From: Diphasiastrum complanatum
Taxonomy: Eukaryota > Streptophyta > Lycopodiopsida > Lycopodiales > Lycopodiaceae
Direction of reading: 5' to 3'
Length of the DNA stretch: 64,000 nt
NCBI GenBank assembly: GCA_029204225.1
Contig: CM055100.1
Span: 63,125,141 to 63,189,140, forward strand
Shown here in pieces: positions 39,796 to 51,415 of this stretch. A program made the position numbers and the translations under genes. The notes beneath the pieces were generated by a model. It saw only the letters and a list, made by a program, of their open reading frames with translations, did not search any database and was not told the DNA's origin. The first letter of the stretch is position 1; each line of letters starts with the position of its first letter.

Positions 39796-41099
39796 CTGCT
39801 TGGATCCACTGGAGCAGCCACATCGCCAGCAATACCATCAACAAGATCGACAACCAAGGTCACGAATCAAAGAGGATAACGACAAGGCTAAGAAGACAGA
39901 TGGGGAATCCAAAGTGACTCAATTGGAAGAAGTATCCCAGTCACGACGAAGATCCTTCAAAAAAGAGAAACACAAGCATTGGAAAATCAGTCTCCTTCTT
40001 CAACCGGCCTCTTGCCATACTTCTGCACCCATTCTCATGCCTATCGTCCACACCATCTACCGATGTCACCACCTCCACCCCTACCTTCCATCTGTTTGTT
40101 TATCATCAGTTCACTGTTCTTCTAAGAAATCTCCAATTTTTTGATAAGTTTTACTGAAGCGGCTAAAAGATCTTGCGGAGGCCAACTACCACCTACATTG
40201 GTTGATCAACCGAAAAAAGATCTAAGAAGTAGGCGAAGTAGCTAGAAGAAATAAAGAGAAAGATCCAAGAAGTTGAGGAGGAAAGGACAAAACTTAAGCA
40301 ACAGTTAAGTCAGATCGATCTTGATCAAAAGAAACTCTTTGGAGCAATGATAGTTGGATCCCCTCCTATGAAGTCCAAAGAGATTCAAAAGTAACGGATC
40401 AAAAGAAAGAGCTGCAAAAAAATAAAGATGAAGACAACCGTGAACCTGCAAATAAAATGAACTCCTCACCCAGCAAGTGGTGGTCAAAGCTCGACATTGC
40501 AAGGGTCCAAGGCTGCAACTGTAGAACTATCAGTTCCTTCACCCACCCACCAAGCCTTCATCATGTTTCCTTACCGTTACCAAACCATTCCCCCAAATCT
40601 GTTCCTACCACCAATTTTTTGATGATGAGTCCATCCCCTTGAGACTGATTTTCGAAGTATGTGCAACTTGCAGATTGAAGGTTTTCCTTAAGATTGGAAC
40701 TTCAACTGAGCGAAGAACTGTGGAAACACCCAGAAGTAAATGGAGGATACAGTCCTCCCAGAGGTTAGTACATGCCAAGAAAGCAGAGATGAAACCATCA
40801 ATGGCAGATACAAGTGATAAGAAAGAAGACACGCATAAAGCACTCAGGCATGCAAGTTATGAAGTTGCTGGGAGCTCTCCAATTTTGAGAATGTCAAGCA
40901 CCTATAGCAATAAGACATTCCGATCCAATTGCAGCAATTTGTGAAAAACAATTTTTGTGATAAAGACCGACGACAATAAGCACTTGGTTTTATGTAAGCG
41001 AATGAGGATCTACGCTTTTCCAAGTGCCGATCGAAGACGCCAATGCGGAAGCGGAGCGACATCGTCCAATATGAGTTGCAGTGGGTCCTGAAACACATT

Positions 41100-41112
41100 A
41101 GGGGTGGGATGA
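41100..41112 (+). promoter_or_regulatory. Polypurine tract before LTR 2
   Basis: AGGGGTGGGATGA directly abuts the TGTTGG start of LTR 2, as expected for the plus-strand primer of an LTR element. The flanking DNA of LTR 1 (AACAAGA) is not such a tract. Confidence 0.7.
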
Positions 41113-42261
41113 TGTTGGTTGATTCTAACGAATCCTCAAGATACTCGGACAGAGCTACCCAAGAGCACCTCTCACCTTAGACCGAGGAGGTCTTTGAGAA
41201 GATGAGATGAACGAAGACTGAGAGCCGAGAAATGCTAGTTAGGAATGACAAACAAGAACTGTGTAAGCCTCATGGTGAATCCCGAAAGATGGAATGACCA
41301 TGTAGGAACTAGTATTTCTAGGCAAATGTAATAAATGCAAGTAGACCCCTCTTAAAGAAAGTAGAGTGAGCCACCTTTTGATGGTGACCTCTAGTGGAGA
41401 GCATTATTCCACTTGTAATTTGTGAAATGTCGAAATTCCACTAGGATGCCACCTAAGGAGCTCTCTTGCTTATTTAAGTTACTCCCTCTTTGCGAAGACG
41501 AGTTTTTTGTGTATTGAATCTACTCCATGCTGAAATGAGAAGAGCCTTCACGAGTTTGGTGCATCCATTGAGCTCCTTGATCATGCTTGTTTCTTGAGTG
41601 ATGCTTTCATGATCTTGCCCTTCCCCTCCTTTGTGTGTGGTTGTGGATTGTAGAGTGGATTAGATTTGTTGCTTTCCTAGAGTGGATTAGTCTTCTTTTC
41701 TTGTTTGTGGATTAATGTAGGAATCAGCATTCAAGTAAACTAAATAGGCTAGAAATGTGGTATAAATCTTGCATATCCTCCAACATTCTAGTTCTTGATG
41801 TTCTTGGGATGTCCAAGAATCAAAAGACTGGTTGGTTTCTTGATTCTTGGACTTCTAAAATGCTGTAGATTAATTCTTGTTTTAGCTTTGTGTATTAATG
41901 CAAGTGTAGCTCAGTTTTAGTGAAGTGTAGGATTTGATCCAATTCGTGTTTAGAGTAGGTAGCTATAGAATCTATTGAATGTTCATTTGGGCTGTCTGCT
42001 GATTTGTAATTGAATGTTCATGGCTTGCATCTCTGTTTGAATGTGAGTGTTTTTAAGAGAGAATGACCCTAAGTTGTCCTCTGACAGACAGGAGAAAACT
42101 ACTACAAAGATATTCGGTTAGTTTCTGCTTGGCCTGGGCATTGTAACAAATAAGAAAATAGCCAAGTATTGCCCAAACGAGCCTGGTAACATGTAAGAAA
42201 TAGTTCTGAAGAAGTAAAGAAACAAACCAACAGATCCTCTGGAGTAGGGGATCTGTCAACA
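41113..42261 (+). repeat. LTR 2 of the composite element
   Basis: It starts TGTTGGTTGATTCTAACG and ends GATCTGTCAACA. It is 1149 bp. A TATA-like TTATTTAAG lies at 41470-41478. It matches LTR 1 well over the first ~800 bp and poorly over about 41900-42230. It is followed not by host DNA but by a second PBS and interior. Confidence 0.87.
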
Positions 42262-42263
42262 TT

Positions 42264-42276
42264 TGACACCGTTGCC
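42264..42276 (+). promoter_or_regulatory. Primer-binding site, interior 2
   Basis: TGACACCGTTGCC, the same site as at 36041 with one G-to-A change. It shows that 42262 onward is element interior and not flank. Confidence 0.75.
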
Positions 42277-42534
42277 ACTTGAACTCCAATGCATTCTACA
42301 TCCAGAAGAACTGCACCATTGTCCACGCTCAGATCCCTGCAAACAAACTCCCAATCTCTTGACACATCTGAGTGTCTACAAACTGGACAGAGCCACATAT
42401 ATGGCTACATCATTGCCCATATCCACTGTCTGATACACTCGCAAATCCGTTGGCTTCCTCATTGTTAGCACACGCACTAAAGAGCTAGATTTCCTTCAAC
42501 ACAAGCTCACGCTCCTCCCATCCCCTCACGCTTC

Positions 42535-43165
42535 CATTCTCAACCAAAGCACCTCAGTGAAATCTCAACCGAAGCACCTGTAGCGAATCTCAACAGGAGT
42601 GATCTATTAAATCTCAACCGACACACTCTGTCAAATCTCAACCAACATCCAGTGTCAAATCCCAACCGACGCACTCTGTTAAATTTCAACTGGAGCCCAT
42701 TGCTCAATTCTCAACCGGAGCGCTCGTTCAAATATCAACCGAAGAGACTGTCTCAAATCTCAACCGACAAGATCCTATCAATCTCGACCGAAGGGATTCC
42801 TCACCATCGCAAACGGACCACCTTCCACCTCCATCCGCATTCACCTGTCGCGATCGCGTTCCATCACAACCGACCGCATTAACCCGTTGTGGCCGCATTC
42901 CATCCCAACTGACCGCATTCAACCGTAACCCCGTATTCCTCCCAGACAGACCTCCACGCTCACCCCCTAAAGCACCACACTACTTTAGCCGCCCTTTATG
43001 CTCCATACCCTTCAAATATCAACCGACGGCTATTGTCCACTTCTCAACCAGAGCCCAGTGTTAAATCTCAACCGATGGCCAGTGTCAAATCTCAACCGAC
43101 GGCCAGTGTCCACTTTTCAACTGGAGCCCGTTGTCAAATCAAATCTCAATCGACGTCATCTGCTA
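42535..43165 (+). repeat. Degenerate ~25-bp leader repeats, interior 2
   Basis: More than a dozen units with the same TCTCAACCGRNG core, in two blocks (about 42535-42805 and 43012-43160) separated by an unrelated C-rich stretch. Spacer sequences differ from those of interior 1 (e.g. GGCCAGTGTCAAATC units), so the array has turned over independently. Confidence 0.88.
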
Positions 43166-43167
43166 CA

Positions 43168-43356
43168 ATGTCCAACCAAGAGCAACCTCCACAGGGAATT
43201 GACAGTTTCTCTCCTCTTCTACAACCTCAAATATATTTGTCTTTCCACATGCTGATAAGATTTCCAATGTGCCAATCCACAATAAATCTACGATTCAAAA
43301 ATTCAGATAGAGATTCGGTTCTGAATCTCTTGTTTAGAGAGGTCCTCAGGACATAG
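43168..43356 (+). other. Small reading frame shared by both interiors (copy 2, 62 aa)
   Basis: ATG at 43168, MSNQEQPPQGIDSFSP..., TAG at 43354-43356. It corresponds residue by residue to 38785-38967 with about nine amino-acid differences in 60. It directly follows the leader repeats here, because gag is missing. Function unknown. Confidence 0.4.
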
Positions 43357-44259
43357 TACCTCAACCATACCTGCATCTCAAGCTATATCTTACAACATTT
43401 GCTATCAATGATGGTAGATTTTAGTGTCACCAACCCTGTCTTGTTTTGACAAGGGCATGTTAGAGTATGTCACATTCCTCTACAAAACAAATGACATATT
43501 GCAACTATCAAGGTAAATAAGCAATGTTGATGAATGCAAGTTTTGTTCGACAAGTGCTATACAGTTCTCACTCTCTGTACAGTTTGTTTATTTCCTTGTT
43601 GCTCTTCATTCCTAGTGTGTGATTGTTTTTTGCATGAAAAATACCTACTGCACGAGAGTCTTCTGTAGAGCATCTCAAGAACACATGGTCATTCATATAT
43701 CCACCTTCAGATCACCTTGCACAGAGTTTACAATCTTGGAGCATACTGAAACTTTGAGAAATTTTTGTCACGTTAGAGTTGATTCCTGAATCTCATTGTC
43801 ATATTCATTTTTGAGTCAACTACAACAAGATTGAAAACAAATTTAGTTAAAATTTGTTCAATCTTTAGCCCAGTCGCATGTTCAACATGTTTTAATTACG
43901 TGTTCCACACGCCGATCCAATCCTGAGCATGAACAGTTACAAGCAACAACATCCCCGCCAACATATTTTTTTTTTTGGGGGGGGGAGAGAGTGGATATGC
44001 AGTCATCCACTGGAGTAGCCACATTGCTAGCAACAACATCAGCAAGATCGACAGCCAAGGTCACAAGTCAAATATAAAAAAGACAAGGCTAAGAAGACAA
44101 TTGGGCAATTCAAAGAGACTCAATCAGAAGAAGTACCCCAGTCACGACGAGGACCCTTGGGAAAGGGAAACACAAGCATTGGGAAATCAGTCTCCTTCAA
44201 CCGGCCTCTTGCCATACTTCTGCGCCCATTCTCATTCCTAGCGTTCACACCATATACCG

Positions 44260-44601
44260 ATGTCACCACCTCCACCCTACCTTCCATCTGTTTGTTTATC
44301 ATCATTTCACCGTTCTTCTGAGAAATCTCCAGTTTCTGATAGTCTTACCAAAGCAGCTGATAGATCATTGCAAATGTCCTGTGGAGACCAAATACCACCT
44401 ACAATGGTTGATCAGCTAAAAGAAGATCTTGAAGAAGTAGACGAAGCAACTAGAAGACATAATAAATTAAGCAAAGAAGCTAAGGAGGAAAGGACAAAAC
44501 TTAAGCAACAGATGAGTCAGATCGATCATGATCAAAAGAAACTCTCTGGAGCAATGATAGTTGAATCCCCTCCTATGAAGCCCAAAGAGAAGCAAAAGTA
44601 A
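44260..44601 (+). CDS. Hypothetical coiled-coil frame in interior 2 (113 aa)
   Basis: ATG at 44260, TAA ending at 44601. The first ~45 residues are Pro/Ser-rich; the second half is charged and helical (QLKEDLEEVDEATRRHNKLS, EERTKLKQQMSQIDHDQKKL), consistent with a coiled coil. The matching segment of interior 1 (from about 40060) has a one-base insertion in a C run and several stops, so only this copy is open. It may be part of a larger element protein; no family recognised. Confidence 0.4.
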   Translation: MSPPPPYLPSVCLSSFHRSSEKSPVSDSLTKAADRSLQMSCGDQIPPTMVDQLKEDLEEVDEATRRHNKLSKEAKEERTKLKQQMSQIDHDQKKLSGAMIVESPPMKPKEKQK

Positions 44602-45111
44602 CTGATCAAAAGAAAGAGCTGCAGAAAAAGAAAGATGAAGACGACCGTGAACTTGCAAAATAAAGTGAGCTCCTCACCCAACAAGTGGTGGTCAAAGCTC
44701 GACATTGCAAGGGCCCAAGGCTACAACTGTAGAACTATCAGTTCCTTCAGCCTGCCACCAGCCCTCATCATGTTTCCTTACCGTCCATCCAAAACTGTTC
44801 TTACCACCAAATTTTTGATGATGAGTCCATCCCCTTGGGACTGATAATCAAAGTTTGTGCAACCTACAGATCGAAGGTTTTCCTTAAGACTGGGACTTCG
44901 ACTGATCGAAGAACTACAGAAACACCTAGAAGCAATGCGCTAACAGATTGGACAACGACAAACAGCACATCCACTCTATACTTTCACATCTGCACACCTG
45001 TAATATTATGTAACATATGTATACTGGACACCATTCGTGTATATGATGATGAAGAGAGCAGAAGAAGACGACATAAATGAAGTAGATGCCCTGAGCATTG
45101 ATTCTTCACTT

Positions 45112-45687
45112 TGTTAGAATTAACGTTTGATTTTTTTTTTTTACAGATTGAAATAAGCTTTGTAGGGCACGCGGTTTCGTCCGCTACTATATTGTGCTCT
45201 ACCGCATTATTGACATGTATACATGATATACTTAATCTGATACAGTTCAATGTTCTGCGTTCAGATCTATGTTAATATTGCTATGCTTATCTCTCATTCT
45301 GTCTGATCTTTCTAGTTGTTCTTACTGGTAATAGACGATTAACATTTAGTCTTGTCTTTCGCGAATCATTCGCGACTAATTATCAGTCGAGCACAATCTA
45401 GCTCTTCGCGAATCATTCGCGACATATAATTTGTCTTGCTATTTGCGACAAATTATTCTTCTGGCGCTTCATCTATTAATGTTTGACTACATAATCTAGA
45501 ATGACCGTGATTTCTATCACTAAAGTTCTGTCATTCTGATAGGCGTAGTCATGCTTTCGGAGAGAGTCGTATAGTTCATTCCGCTGCGCACGAACATTTT
45601 TTGTTCGAGCTCGTTTCTCGTTCACTTCTTGTTCGAGTTCGATTCTCGTTCATGTTCGTCATTTATTTTTCCCCTCTCTCTCCAACA
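45112..45687 (+). repeat. 5' LTR of a Ty1/copia element
   Basis: It begins TGTTAGAATTAACG and ends CTCTCCAACA directly before a tRNA-Met-type PBS: 576 bp. It contains two copies of the near-palindrome TCGCGAATCATTCGCGA (about 45359 and 45404) and two copies of a TTGTTCGAGYTCGWTTCTCG unit near the end. No second LTR was found to the right, so the element is truncated. Confidence 0.75.
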
Positions 45688-45700
45688 TGGTATCAGAGCT
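45688..45700 (+). promoter_or_regulatory. Copia primer-binding site
   Basis: TGGTATCAGAGCT immediately after the LTR CA end. This is the standard plant copia PBS, complementary to the 3' end of initiator tRNA-Met. Confidence 0.92.
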
Positions 45701-45805
45701 ATTTTCATAGCTTGATAAGCTTCCACAGTACAAGACTCTACTAGCCGATAGAGTAATTGTTTTCTTGTTGATAGTTTCTCCTATCACTTAGACTAGTTCT
45801 TCCAC

Positions 45806-46415
45806 ATGGATTCCCAAGGGAAAGCCAGTCCTATCATGGACAAGCTTGATGGAGCCAATTACCATCTGCGGAAATTTAAGATGAAAACTGTACTAATGGC
45901 AAAAGAATTGTACGACGTTGTTACAGGTTTCAGAAGGGAAACCCGAAGCGGACGACGCGACAATCGCCATATGGAAGCTGAAGGATGAAAAAGCTTTCGC
46001 GCTGATCATCCTCAACATCACGGATACCCAGATCGGCCATGTATCCGAGGCTCAGACATCGAAAGAAGTCTGGGACATCTTGAGCACACTATACGAAGTG
46101 CGAGATATAGCTTCCAAGCTACATCTCAGGAAGAAATTCTACTCCCTCAAGATGACGAATGGTGATTCTCTGCAGAATCACATTAATCACTTCAAGAACC
46201 TGCTAAGACAAATGGCCGCTGTCGGATCTGTCATAGATGATCAAGACGCAGTGATGCAACTACTTACAAGCTTGCCAAGTTCTTACGACAGTTGGGTGAT
46301 GATCATCACGACACATCCAGAATTGACTCTTTCGAGAGTCATTACTATGTTGTTGCAGGAAGACACGCGAAGGAACAAAGCCTCGAGTTCCTCAGCTGAT
46401 TACAACATGGATTAA
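45806..46415 (+). pseudogene. gag: Ty1/copia Gag with one frameshift
   Basis: ATG at 45806 gives MDSQGKASPIMDKLDGANYH and KFKMKTVLMAKELYDVV, the usual copia Gag start ('l.g.NY..Wk.km...l....lw.vv'; the W is an R here). Near 45925 one base of frame shift moves the frame to DDATIAIWKLKDEKAFALI, then SKEVWDILSTLYE, MQLLTSLPSSYDSWVMII and LQEDTRRNKASSS, ending at TAA 46413-46415. It lies 118 bp after the PBS. The zinc knuckle and all of pol are missing, so the element cannot move by itself. Confidence 0.85.
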
Positions 46416-46588
46416 TGGGACAACCATCATCGTTAACTCTTCAGCAACAAAGAAAATTTGACTTACAAGGTTTCTTGTCAACATTGGACACTAATTCTGA
46501 AGAAGATATGCCAGTTGACTCCGATGAAGAAGACGAGTCTTCCACCTCATCAACTGAAAACGAGTGTTCAAAACATGTCAACTTATGA
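46415..46588 (+). CDS. Small acidic open frame overlapping the gag stop
   Basis: ATG at 46415 overlaps the gag stop as TAATG, and 57 codons follow. The N-terminal half is Gln/Leu-containing (SLTLQQQRKFDLQGF); the C-terminal half is strongly acidic and Ser/Thr-rich (EEDMPVDSDEEDESS). I do not recognise it. It could be the frameshifted C-terminus of the element protein or chance. Confidence 0.25.
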   Translation: MGQPSSLTLQQQRKFDLQGFLSTLDTNSEEDMPVDSDEEDESSTSSTENECSKHVNL

Positions 46589-46893
46589 ACTGAGAGGCAT
46601 TAGTAAAAATTTCTAAGAAAATGTACACAAAAAGCAATATAAATATAATTTAAGCCCTTTTGTATTTTAATGGCATTTGGACTTTCATAAATTATGTGTT
46701 GTCATGAAATGTTATATCATATGTAATTATGATAGTTTTATGAAGTTTTGCAAATAGAAAACTTGTAGTGCTTCATTAAAATAGGCACTTTTTAACAAGG
46801 TTACTCTTTTTTAGGTCAAATTCCCAAAAAAAAGTCATCACATTGACTTTAATACATGTACCTCAAGTTTCATCTCTATCAGCTATCTTAAGT

Positions 46894-46929
<36 letters not shown>

Positions 46930-47771
46930 GAATGATTTCTCTCTCTAGAAATTATGCTATTCTCAAAATTAGAGTTGCAAATAGCTAAAATACAAGAAAA
47001 AAAAGATATTATCTAATCAACAATGATGATCAAGTGATGGAGATTGTCCAATCAACAACTAGCTATCACAAAAATGATGAGTTGCATTGCCAAACTCATA
47101 ATTAGCCTAGATTGACAAGAGCTCCACAAGACACATGAATTTTAGACCATATTTAGATATGAGTATGCTCAACTCTTCTAGACGTGTAAATATATGTATA
47201 CATTTCAATCAAACCATAAAACATCCTAGATTGTGAAACATCAAGCTACAAATTTTCACTTACAAACAATGGTTGTAGAACTCCAAAATCTCAATATTTG
47301 CATTAACTAGTCAAGTAAACTCTAAGTACATTGGTATTTGAAGAGATTCATCTCAAAATCTTATCTTGGAGTTTTCTCTCCTTACTTACTACCATAAAGC
47401 TAGTCTCTAAACCGTAAGTCAACTCTTTTTTTGTAACTTTTTTCATCCAACTAGAATGCCCCAAGTTGGCGCCCACAAATAGCCTTTTTAGAATTTACAT
47501 GAATTTGAATTCTTTCTTGCTTTTCTAAGATTGCTTGGAGTTGTAAATCCTCCAATAGGGCATAGTTGAAATTTGGTGGAGGCAACATGTGATAGCTTCG
47601 TCTTCTCCTATCATAGTTACAAAGTTTTGACCTTTATATCACCTTCATTCCCTGTAGGATTAATCCCTTACCACACACTATACTTACCATTGGACAAATC
47701 GTTCTATATATTTGCCAATGACGTAGCTCAGTTCTGTCTCATGGGTGAAAAAAAAGAATAACATAAAATTT

Positions 47772-47790
47772 TGGTGCCATTGCCAGGGAA
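47772..47790 (+). promoter_or_regulatory. Possible gypsy-type primer-binding site of another LTR relic
   Basis: TGGTGCCATTGCCAGGGAA resembles the plant gypsy PBS TGGCGCCGTTGCCGGGGA at most positions and is preceded by an ATTT spacer and an AATAACA end, as in many such elements. A TGTTATATC at 46710 could be the other LTR end, giving about 1.05 kb. No interior protein is readable downstream (47.8-48.6 kb). Confidence 0.4.
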
Positions 47791-48670
47791 GTAGTTGAGT
47801 AGGTGAGAAACTCCACTTTTAAGAAATTTACTTATTTTTGTTACTATTTTAGCTTTGAATCCTTCTTACTAGTGTTTATTGAAAATGTGATGCATTTCTA
47901 TTAATTTTGGTTAGCCATAGGTATTTTCTTACATTCTACACTAATGCGCAAATAGTGCAAGCTATTTTTGCTCTAGTGTGAGCTATTTCCAAACACTCAC
48001 ACAGACAATAGAATGGCAAGCATTTGACTCGTTTTTTTTAGTTAAAAGGAATTTTTTGGGTGGAACCTTTTAAGCCTGCTAGTGTTTTCATTAAAAAACA
48101 TTTACCCTCACATGTGCAAACACAAACATTATGTACTCGCATGCAAGTTTGTTCTTGTTTGGTTTTTCTTAACAAAGTACTAATTAGGGTCAGCACCTCT
48201 TAATGTGTGTTTTTATGCCATACAAATATGAGAGGCCACTTGCAGTCAGATATGTAGATCATGTCTCATTTTTTATACTTCCCATCACAAAGTAAGTCAA
48301 GGAGCATAAGGGTCACTTAACTAATACAATGCTTGGCATTTAAATTTGCACTTACATGAGCACCAAACTTTGACTTTTATCCGATTAGCCGCATGCAAAT
48401 TTTATCCTCCCATTATGCATGTCGACAATAGTTGGCACAATGTTGACTATGTCTTGCCAATGGATAATTCTGTGCACAAGCGTAGAATGGCGGTGTGGTT
48501 ATTTTGCAAGAGCTACTTCTTTGCGCATGTGGCCAAGAATGAATAACTGACCCAACATAGACTTCAACATGGCTCATCCACACATTACAAAAGGTCCATG
48601 TGAAATGTGGTTGTTATTCATTGATCATCCACATGCAAACAAAAATTGTCCACAAAATTGCATGAGCTGA

Positions 48671-48988
48671 GAGAAAGCCCTCTACTTGTGGAATGGCCCT
48701 TACTCAAGGCTCTCCAATAGAGGTCACCATCAAAAGGTGGCTCACGCTACTTTCTTTAAGAGAGGTCCACTTGCATTTATTACTTTGCCTAAAAACTAGT
48801 TCTTACATGGTCATTCCATCTTTTGGGATTCACCATGAGGCTTACACAGTTTCTACTTGACAGTATTAGCTAGTATTCCTCGGTTCACATACTCGGCTCT
48901 CAGCCTCTCTTCTCAAAGACCTTGCCCAGTGCCTTTGGCCATGGTGAAGCCTTGTGCAATGGCCCTTTCACAAAAAGAGGGCTTTCTC
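48671..48988. mobile_element. Inverted-repeat element carrying a fragment of the composite element's LTR
   Basis: The outer ~40 bases are an imperfect inverted repeat: GAGAAAGCCCTCTACTTGTG on the left and, reverse-complemented, GAGAAAGCCCTCTTTTTGTG on the right, both continuing to a shared CAAGGC. Between them, about 48711-48926 is the reverse complement of part of LTR 1 (about 34969-35195), clearly diverged but readable. A terminal inverted repeat starting GAGA is compatible with Mutator-like elements, which often capture sequence, but no 9-bp direct repeat is visible at the ends. Confidence 0.6.
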
Positions 48989-49000
48989 CCTGCCAAGAGA

Positions 49001-51415
49001 GCTAAGAGTATGTATGCTTTTCGGTGTTAAGGTATTATTAACTAATTTAATATTAAATATATTTCTTCTAATTTCAATATTATAACTAAAAAGCTGTCCT
49101 CGCGGTTCTCGTCACATGGGTTGGTTAATTATTTTTTTAATGTTTTCGTTTTTTAGTAATAAATTGAATTGATTTTTATGTTTATTATTGGGCTGCTGTT
49201 TTATCAGCCATCAAGTAAATGCAAGGCGCGCCGAGCCATTACAGCTGGCTTTAACCCGTGGAGCAGAGTGAGCTGGTTCCAACTTAGACGTTCAAAGGAC
49301 AAGGTTTCATTATCAAAATGAAGGTCTCCGAGTTTGAAGGCTCGGACTGACGTGCACAAACCAGATCTAACAATGAAAGAAACGGAATGTTGAACGCGTC
49401 ATGGGTATTGAGGGAAGCTTTCATCTGAAGTATGACGCCTCGGTTTCTTTTGTAAATTAAGTTTTGAGCCTTCAGATTGACGTTTACGATGCCCTTTTCT
49501 CGTTTGAGTGAAGGGTGAGAAGGAGCTGGCCGCTGTCCTTCCTCCTGGCGACGTCCGCTGCACCTTCGATGGCTTTTCGTTCACGCTCCTCCACTCACGA
49601 GTCACGAGTCATCCATCAATGATCGTGATAATTTACGATCCTCGCTGTTTTGGGAATCGGGATTACCATTGGAAATGGGAGATTGGAGTTTGACATCTGC
49701 AATCTCGAGCAGTGAGCACTGACCGGTATGCTGATCGTAAGTTGTAAGTTGTAGGTATCACCTCACCAACTTACATGCTTAATTACTTTCTTGCTGTATG
49801 CATTCTGTTTGTATGCCAACGGTTGGTGTTTGATTATGAGCTCCTTTTATCGAATGCTGGCGGGTGGTCCTCGCTAAGTTCAAGATCCATCGAGAGATTA
49901 GCATCAATTATTTAATAAAATTCATGTGGGAAGTCAATCCTTGCAAAACTTGCAAGGTGTGTAGATCTAGAGATAATTAAACCGCATTTGTAACTTGTCA
50001 TGTTTTGTAGATATTTAAGAATATTAACACACTCGCATTCGAGGAATATTATTTATGTGAGGTTAACCTTTTTTAAACTTTTGCGCTTCCTTGTCACATT
50101 TGCACTCTTAATACATAACCCTTGCAGATGTGATAATAATACAATAAAAGATAGTTTTACCTCACATCAATCACAAACATAATGGTGTCAATGTATATTG
50201 ACTTAATTAACATTGTTACCTAAGCGTCAAGACCTTAAAATTTTGGAAGGTGACATTTAAGAAATACAAACGAGAAACCTCTGCAATAATTAATCTAAAA
50301 GATAGCTAATCGATTTGAAAGCCAAGGATTCATGACACATGTTGTCAAAGAAGCCTACTTCTATATTGGTAGGCTCCAGCTCCGACTCACATGTCTGGCA
50401 AAATTCTATTTGATTTTGCTTGTTTTATGGGGCCCACCGATTAAGTTAAAAATTGAACAGTTCGTAGAAAATAGCCAGTTGGTCGTAACTCGTAACTTGT
50501 GAGTTTGGCAGCTCTTTATGAGCAATAATAATCATATTAATCATACTTACCAGTTTTGTATTATCATTTTTGGTATATCATTGTTGTCACTGTACGTATG
50601 TCACTACTGTACTAAGTTACTAACGTATGAAGTCATGAACCCTCTGTTGCGTTACGTTACAGTCTAATGCTCTCTTAAGACTTATACCATTGTATTAAAT
50701 TATGAAGTATGTCACTACTGTACTAACGTATGAAGTTATGAACCCTCTCTCTTGCATTACGTTACTAATGCTCTCTTAAGACTTATATCATTGTATTAAA
50801 CACTGTACTTATGCCCTTAAACCACTTTTTAGCTTATAAACTCCCTCCTACAGAATTATAATATAGGAAGGTATTGACTATTGACGTTATTACGTTCTCT
50901 TTCATCGCCGTGTTCATTCTTGACTCTAACAACGTATGATCGCTCTCTTAGCGTTATTGTACTAATGCTCTTATTAGCGTATGAACGCTTTCTAGCGTTA
51001 TTGTATCTTATATCACTGTGTATGTGAACATCGAGGTGTGTTCGATTAATAATCGTGTTCGACACTTCCACGAATAAAAGCTTAGACGATCATGGCTTTT
51101 AGTGTCACTTTTCTAAGCTGAATCTACTCAGGAGGTCATCAGATTTGTGCGACTTCATCTAGTTATACCAAAAGTGAAATATGAGCGGACGCATGGCTCA
51201 TTTTGATGATGTTGGAAAACTTGTAGCTCACGAATAGGTTTACCAACTTGGCCACCAGTCTGTTAGCTCAAAAATTTGAGCTGGTTGTCTTCACACCTTT
51301 CGCATTTAGGCTGCTTCATTGGTGAAGCGTGCGGGAGCTCTTTACCTTTTCGCTTCGCAGTTGTGTTAACGTTCTTCTGTGAACTTGACCTGTACGCTCT
51401 TCGGCGTTTTTGAAG
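49001..51415. other. Upstream flank of the RALF gene
   Basis: No recognisable exon on either strand. A GC-richer patch at 49200-49700 has short open frames without family resemblance. A degenerate tandem repeat lies at 50596-50809, with further related GCGTTATTGTA units near 50950-51010. I cannot place a confident TATA box before the RALF start. Confidence 0.5.
50596..50809. repeat. 111-bp imperfect tandem repeat upstream of RALF
   Basis: Units starting at 50596 and 50707 share GTATGTCACTACTGTACTAA, ATGAACCCTCT and ATGCTCTCTTAAGACTTATA with small indels. The motifs AATGCTCT and GCGTTATTGTA recur to about 51010. Confidence 0.85.

Noticed and set aside
49399-49693. Overlapping frames on both strands in the GC-richer patch upstream of RALF
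   Set aside because: Neither translation resembles a known domain, and openness is explained by base composition.
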